Assembly: GCA_021298935.1 (NCBI GenBank)
Contig: JAJTHR010000141.1
Location: forward strand, 1 to 9,135
DNA from: Parachlamydia sp.
Lineage (GTDB): Bacteria; Chlamydiota; Chlamydiia; Chlamydiales; Parachlamydiaceae
DNA: 9,135 nt
Direction: 5' to 3'
Of this stretch, positions 6,665 to 9,135 are shown piece after piece. Both the position numbers and the translations under genes were made by a program. The notes beneath the pieces were generated by a model that searched no databases, had not been told where the DNA came from, and saw nothing but the letters and a program-made list of their open reading frames with translations. Positions within the stretch are counted from its first letter, which is position 1; each line of letters starts with the position of its first letter.

Positions 6665-6670
6665 CCTCCT
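6665..6670 (-). promoter_or_regulatory. Consensus ribosome binding site of sctF
   Basis: AGGAGG on the minus strand, four bases before ATG 6660. It is the best Shine-Dalgarno match in the window, which suits a multicopy structural protein. Confidence 0.75.
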
Positions 6671-6738
6671 ACTACTCTTCTTATTAATTGGAATAATAAG
6701 CTTCGTAGGGAATTCAGAGTCTGGAAATTACACTTCCT

Positions 6739-6754
6739 GAAGCCTTACGGCTTC
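6739..6754 (-). other. Leader hairpin with GTAA tetraloop upstream of sctF
   Basis: On the minus strand GAAGCC, loop GTAA (a GNRA-type tetraloop), GGCTTC form a perfect 6-bp stem. It lies about 80 bases before the sctF start, inside the predicted leader transcript. A weak GGAA/TTCC stem lies just downstream. It has no T tract and is not a terminator; it may stabilise the 5' leader. Confidence 0.5.
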
Positions 6755-6782
6755 TAGTCTGAAACGCTACATACCTAAGATT

Positions 6783-6811
6783 ATTATATCTTATATTTTT
6801 TTTGTTTAAAC
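6783..6811 (-). promoter_or_regulatory. Possible second promoter for sctF
   Basis: A perfect TATAAT lies at 6788-6783 on the minus strand. The hexamer 17 bases upstream (GTTTAA, 6811-6806) is a poor -35 and lies within one copy of a direct repeat. If real, it would need an activator, and would start transcription near 6776, giving a leader of about 115 bases. The AT-rich setting makes a chance match possible. Confidence 0.35.
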
Positions 6812-6829
6812 GTTATTTTGTCTAAACGT
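6800..6829 (-). repeat. Two-copy direct repeat, candidate operator
   Basis: ACGTTTAGACAAAA (6829-6816) and ACGTTTAAACAAAA (6813-6800) on the minus strand match at 13 of 14 bases with a 16-base period. They lie just downstream of the predicted start from the upstream promoter and cover the -35 position of the possible second promoter. This placement suits a regulator binding site, but no regulator is encoded in the window. Confidence 0.5.
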
Positions 6830-6845
6830 CTATTCCCTTGTTTTT

Positions 6846-6875
6846 ATTATAGCACAATCCTTTTTATTTTATCAA
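6846..6875 (-). promoter_or_regulatory. Predicted sigma-70-type promoter of the sctF operon
   Basis: TTGATA (6875-6870), an 18-base spacer, then TATAAT (6851-6846) on the minus strand. This is the best promoter in the window: the -10 is perfect and the -35 has four of six consensus bases. Transcription would start near 6839, leaving a leader of about 180 bases before sctF. It would drive sctF, the SctI-like gene, sctN, sctO and both sctP genes. Confidence 0.65.
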
Positions 6876-7134
6876 TGATATGAAAATTTTTTTATTAACG
6901 AATTTTAGCAAATCTATTAGGTATGTAGGGGTGTGCTTCAAAATATTTTTTTACTGCTCGATGATTCTAAAGGGTTTAAGGATTTAATAATTAATTTGTT
7001 ATTGTTTTAAAAAATTGAAATATTATTCACCAGCCATGTTGGTTCATTCTTTTATTGCGTTAGGTGAGTAAGATACTAAATGATTTAATCACTTTAATTG
7101 AAGGAAGGTAAGCGAGTGAAATTAAAAGATTAAT
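6876..7134. other. AT-rich intergenic stretch with no recognisable gene
   Basis: About 260 bases between the sctF promoter and the sctG2 terminator. I see no credible reading frame on either strand, no tRNA-like fold, and only short chance palindromes such as TGATTTAATCA near 7081. It may hold upstream regulatory sites or an unannotated small RNA, but nothing in the sequence supports one specifically. Confidence 0.5.
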
Positions 7135-7160
7135 GGGTTTCTACAAAAGCGTAGAAACCC
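7135..7160 (-). terminator. Perfect 10-bp-stem terminator after sctG2
   Basis: GGGTTTCTAC (7135-7144), loop of six, GTAGAAACCC (7151-7160). On the minus strand it begins 14 bases after the sctG2 stop and is followed by ATTAATCTTTTAATTTC, a T-rich but interrupted tail. It probably ends the sctD-E-G1-G2 transcript and separates it from the sctF operon. Confidence 0.78.
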
Positions 7161-7174
7161 TCTTATTATTCAGA

Positions 7175-7642
7175 TTACTTATCTTCGTCTGTATCCTCTT
7201 GAGGGGCTGATGAAGAGGAAAAGAAAGGGGCCTTGGTTTTTTTGGTCAGGTCTTTATCCGACCATTCGAGCGAAATCGTTCCTAAATTTTTGATCGTTGG
7301 ATCGCTGCTTTTTTCAATCGCTTCGTGAATGAGCTTTTCCCCTTTTTTTCTGCGCCCTTTGGTCAGGAGGCAGCACATGCCAAGGAACGTTTGGGCTAAA
7401 TGATTATCCGGCTCGCTCTGCAAAACCCCTTCAAAAATCCGGGTTGCTTCCTTGATTTCCAACTTGTTAAGGGCAATGTAGCCAAGGCCGATTTGGGGCG
7501 CCGTGCTATGGGGGCTTAAGGCTTGGGCAGCATGAAAGATGCGTGTGCCGCTGGTTTCATCTAATTGTTTGACTGCTACGAAGCCCGCTTCAATGAGCAA
7601 AGCGAAATCTTCTTTGAAATCACTAATTTTTTCGGCTTCCAT
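7175..7642 (-). CDS. sctG: SctG/CdsG-like TPR needle chaperone, second copy
   Basis: 155 residues, tetratricopeptide-like helical pairs. GLGYIALNKLEIKEATRIFE (about 52-71) and LAQTFLGMCCLL (about 82-93) fit TPR helices of the YscG/PscG type. With SctE, such proteins bind the SctF C-terminal helix and stop premature polymerisation. It is a tandem paralog of the gene upstream: a gap-free hand alignment over 133 residues gives 74 identities, including shared FKEDFAL, IEAGF, GLGYIAL and the ending KAPFF. It differs by an added acidic tail of Ser, Pro, Asp and Glu (about 141-155) and by Cys-Cys near residue 90. AGGAAG lies seven bases before ATG 7642. It is the last gene before a terminator. Which copy serves SctF cannot be told from sequence. 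Confidence 0.84.
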   Translation of the reverse strand: MEAEKISDFKEDFALLIEAGFVAVKQLDETSGTRIFHAAQALSPHSTAPQIGLGYIALNKLEIKEATRIFEGVLQSEPDNHLAQTFLGMCCLLTKGRRKKGEKLIHEAIEKSSDPTIKNLGTISLEWSDKDLTKKTKAPFFSSSSAPQEDTDEDK

Positions 7643-7677
7643 AGTACATCTTCCTTTTTTGGTTCTTTTAACCCATA

Positions 7678-7683
7678 ATTATA
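7678..7683 (-). promoter_or_regulatory. Weak internal -10 element before sctG2
   Basis: A TATAAT on the minus strand lies 36 bases before sctG2 in the 68-base gap between the two chaperone genes. The hexamer 17 bases upstream is AGTTAA, a poor -35. It could allow some independent sctG2 expression. Confidence 0.25.
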
Positions 7684-7710
7684 AATGAATGCAAATGCTA
7701 TTAACTCGAC

Positions 7711-8133
7711 TTAAAAAAAGGGGGCTTTTGCCTGTTTCGCATAATCCTTGTCCGCCCATTTTAATGCCTGCTTTCCTAAATCCTGAATGGTTGCCTCTTC
7801 CGATTGCTCGATGGCTTCCTGAATCATTTTCTTGCCCTCGCTGATCTTTTTGCGGCTTATGAAATAACAAATGCCAAGAAAGATTTTAGCCAGAGTGTTA
7901 TCTGCTTCCGATTGGCAGATTTCTTCAAACAGGGGAGCGGCCTTTTCAGTCTCCATTTTAGTCAAAGCTATATAGCCAAGCCCTAATTTTGATGCAGTAC
8001 TTTGCGGATTCAGGCTTTGCGCTGCTAAAAACAGCGCTCGTGCACTTTTCTCATCCAATTGCCTGACAGCAATGAAACCCGCCTCGATAATCAACGCAAA
8101 GTCCTCCTTGAACTCCTCCAGGCTGTCTGTCAT
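7711..8133 (-). CDS. sctG: SctG/CdsG-like TPR needle chaperone, first copy
   Basis: 140 residues built of TPR-like helix pairs: FALIIEAGFIAVRQL (about 11-25), SKLGLGYIALTKMETEKAAPLFEE in two halves (about 48-71), and a C-terminal pair ending LKWADKDYA. Size and helical pattern match YscG/PscG/CdsG, the cytosolic partner that with SctE shields the needle subunit. The length equals the usual CdsG size, unlike the second copy with its acidic tail, so this is the more standard copy. Its ATG overlaps the sctE stop as ATGA (8130-8133), implying coupled translation with its expected heterodimer partner. In Chlamydia the needle gene lies between sctE and sctG; here it does not. Confidence 0.86.
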   Translation of the reverse strand: MTDSLEEFKEDFALIIEAGFIAVRQLDEKSARALFLAAQSLNPQSTASKLGLGYIALTKMETEKAAPLFEEICQSEADNTLAKIFLGICYFISRKKISEGKKMIQEAIEQSEEATIQDLGKQALKWADKDYAKQAKAPFF

Positions 8134-8372
8134 TTGGGATTAAAACGGGCAAGGACTTTTAAGAGCGAGGTGTAGCCATGTAAAAGTAGTCCGAAACGGT
8201 CAAACTCATCCTGGCTATCTCCTGAGCGTAAAATTTCCTTGATTTTTTGAATCCGCTGTTCCACTTTCTTTTTGAGTTCTTTGTTTTTATTCTGCTCTTT
8301 CAAATCTTTTTCAAGATCAAAAATAAATTCTTCGCCCGGCTTTTTCTTTTTTTGACTTTCTAAACCAAACAT
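8130..8372 (-). CDS. sctE: SctE/CdsE-like (YscE-type) needle co-chaperone
   Basis: 80 residues, close to the size of chlamydial CdsE (CT665). A Lys-rich start is followed by a charged helix FIFDLEKDLKEQ (about 17-28), a second helix VEQRIQKIKEILRSG (about 37-51), and a third helix FGLLLHGYTSLLKVLARF (about 60-77). This helical hairpin pattern with an amphipathic end fits YscE/PscE proteins, which bind SctG to cage the needle monomer in the cytosol. AGGGG precedes ATG 8372 by six bases; the gene follows sctD after 24 bases and overlaps sctG1 by four. The protein is too short and generic for identification by motif alone; position carries the call. Confidence 0.83.
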   Translation of the reverse strand: MFGLESQKKKKPGEEFIFDLEKDLKEQNKNKELKKKVEQRIQKIKEILRSGDSQDEFDRFGLLLHGYTSLLKVLARFNPK

Positions 8373-8396
8373 GGCAGCCCCTTATTTTTTATCATT

Positions 8397-9135
8397 TTAT
8401 CGACTATAGTCAATACGGTATTTAGCACCCTCTTTTTCTAAAAATACCCCATTTGGTTTGATGCTGGTAATTCTCATTCCATCCAGCATGTCCCCTTCAG
8501 ACAAAATGCGCCCATTAATGAGGACGGTATAGCGTTCACCTAAGCGTGACTGCCCTGTCACTTCATAGCGGTCTGAGATATTGATGACACCCATTTCAGC
8601 CGCTTGTCCTTTGATATTATTTGTGACAAGCCTTACGCCCTGGATCTTTTTGGTCCTTGCAATCAGATCAGCAAGCTCAGCTGCCCTGTCAGTCGGAGCG
8701 TTTCCCGTGAATAGGACCTCGCCATTTGTCATTTTAGGAACGACATTCCGCAGGTTGAGCTCCTGCAGCCAAACATTAATCTGGCTAATCACATCCTCTT
8801 CTACAACGAGTTGTTTTTTTAACAAGTCAAGATAGGGAAAATTGATGCTGATGTCATCCGAGAGCTGTTCGGCCTGTTTGCGCGTTTCGAGGTAGCCGGA
8901 AAGGATGAACTGGCCGGCAACCGGCGAATGGATCGTAATCCCTCTCCAGGCAGGGTTGTTGGCAAGGACGGAATTGATTTCTTGCCACACGTATTCATCA
9001 ATGATGATCCCATTGTCGTCAATATTTTTCAGGAATTTAAGTCCTGCTAAATTATACATGAGCTGATTTTTTTCTGCGGCATTATTGACATGGCCAAGGA
9101 GCAGCAAATTACCCGTGTTTTTATTGTAGGAGTAG
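8397..9135 (-). CDS. sctD: SctD/CdsD inner-membrane ring protein, C-terminal part
   Basis: The frame is open to the window edge, so about 245 C-terminal residues are seen and the N-terminus (cytosolic FHA-like domains and the membrane segment in CdsD) lies outside. The visible part is periplasmic ring-building material. There are BON-like modules around LLLLGHVNNAAEKNQLMYNL (9107-9048), GQFILSGYLETRKQAEQL (8919-8866) and VLFTGNAPTDRAAELADLI (8727-8671). These small beta-alpha-beta folds form stacked rings in SctD. A distinct end domain follows: RYTVLINGRILSEGDMLDGM, then ITSIKPNGVFLEKEG, ending IDYSR. This resembles the C-terminal beta domain of GspC/PulC-type secretion proteins. A TTG at 9107 is not a real start, since coding continues upstream in frame. 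It heads the sctE-sctG1-sctG2 run. Confidence 0.9.
   Translation of the reverse strand, partial: YSYNKNTGNLLLLGHVNNAAEKNQLMYNLAGLKFLKNIDDNGIIIDEYVWQEINSVLANNPAWRGITIHSPVAGQFILSGYLETRKQAEQLSDDISINFPYLDLLKKQLVVEEDVISQINVWLQELNLRNVVPKMTNGEVLFTGNAPTDRAAELADLIARTKKIQGVRLVTNNIKGQAAEMGVINISDRYEVTGQSRLGERYTVLINGRILSEGDMLDGMRITSIKPNGVFLEKEGAKYRIDYSR

Noticed and set aside
6661..7134. CRISPR array, tRNA or riboswitch in the long intergenic region
   Set aside because: Only a two-copy 14-base repeat with a 2-base gap and simple hairpins are present; no cloverleaf, no regular spacers, and no known riboswitch core is visible.
9048..9107. TTG at 9107 as the start of the sctD-like gene
   Set aside because: The same frame continues upstream to the window edge without a stop and SctD proteins are much longer, so this is the C-terminal part of a larger gene.

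Overview
The window carries most of a chlamydial type III secretion (T3SS) locus on the minus strand, followed at its left end by an unrelated plus-strand flank. The gene content and order (sctD-sctE-sctG ... sctF ... sctN-sctO-sctP) match the CdsD/E/F/G/N/O/P block of Chlamydiae. The small YscE-like and TPR needle chaperones, the CdsF-type needle subunit and the FliK-like C-terminus of SctP fit that phylum. Moderate GC, long leader regions and tandem gene duplications suggest a Chlamydia-related (environmental, amoeba-associated) lineage rather than Chlamydiaceae. This is judged by eye; no database was searched.

Layout from right to left (minus-strand reading). First operon: 3' part of sctD (inner-membrane ring, runs off the window), sctE, and two tandem sctG-type TPR needle chaperones, closed by a perfect 10-bp-stem hairpin. 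Then about 515 bp without a gene, holding a good promoter (TTGATA-18-TATAAT), a two-copy direct repeat, a second TATAAT and a structured leader. Second operon: sctF (needle), a 283-aa protein whose C-terminus looks like an inner-rod protein (SctI), sctN (ATPase), sctO (stalk), and two tandem sctP genes (needle-length/substrate-switch proteins of 384 and 274 aa). sctE/sctG1 and sctN/sctO overlap as ATGA. Stem-loops sit at the sctF/sctI, sctI/sctN and sctP1/sctP2 junctions.

At the left end the coding strand flips. A plus-strand GNAT acetyltransferase converges on sctP2. Upstream of it is a decayed fragment of an allantoinase/PuuE-type polysaccharide deacetylase, with TGA where Trp is expected and both ends missing. 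The first 120 bases form one large imperfect palindrome. No sctQ gene follows sctP, so the core T3SS block ends here.

Expected joint action: SctE and SctG hold SctF monomers in the cytosol. SctN with its stalk SctO unloads and exports them. The SctI-like protein would form the inner rod/needle adaptor. SctP senses length and switches specificity. SctD anchors the apparatus. The most unusual points are the paired duplications of sctG and sctP, the separately promoted needle gene, and the inner-rod candidate beside the needle gene.
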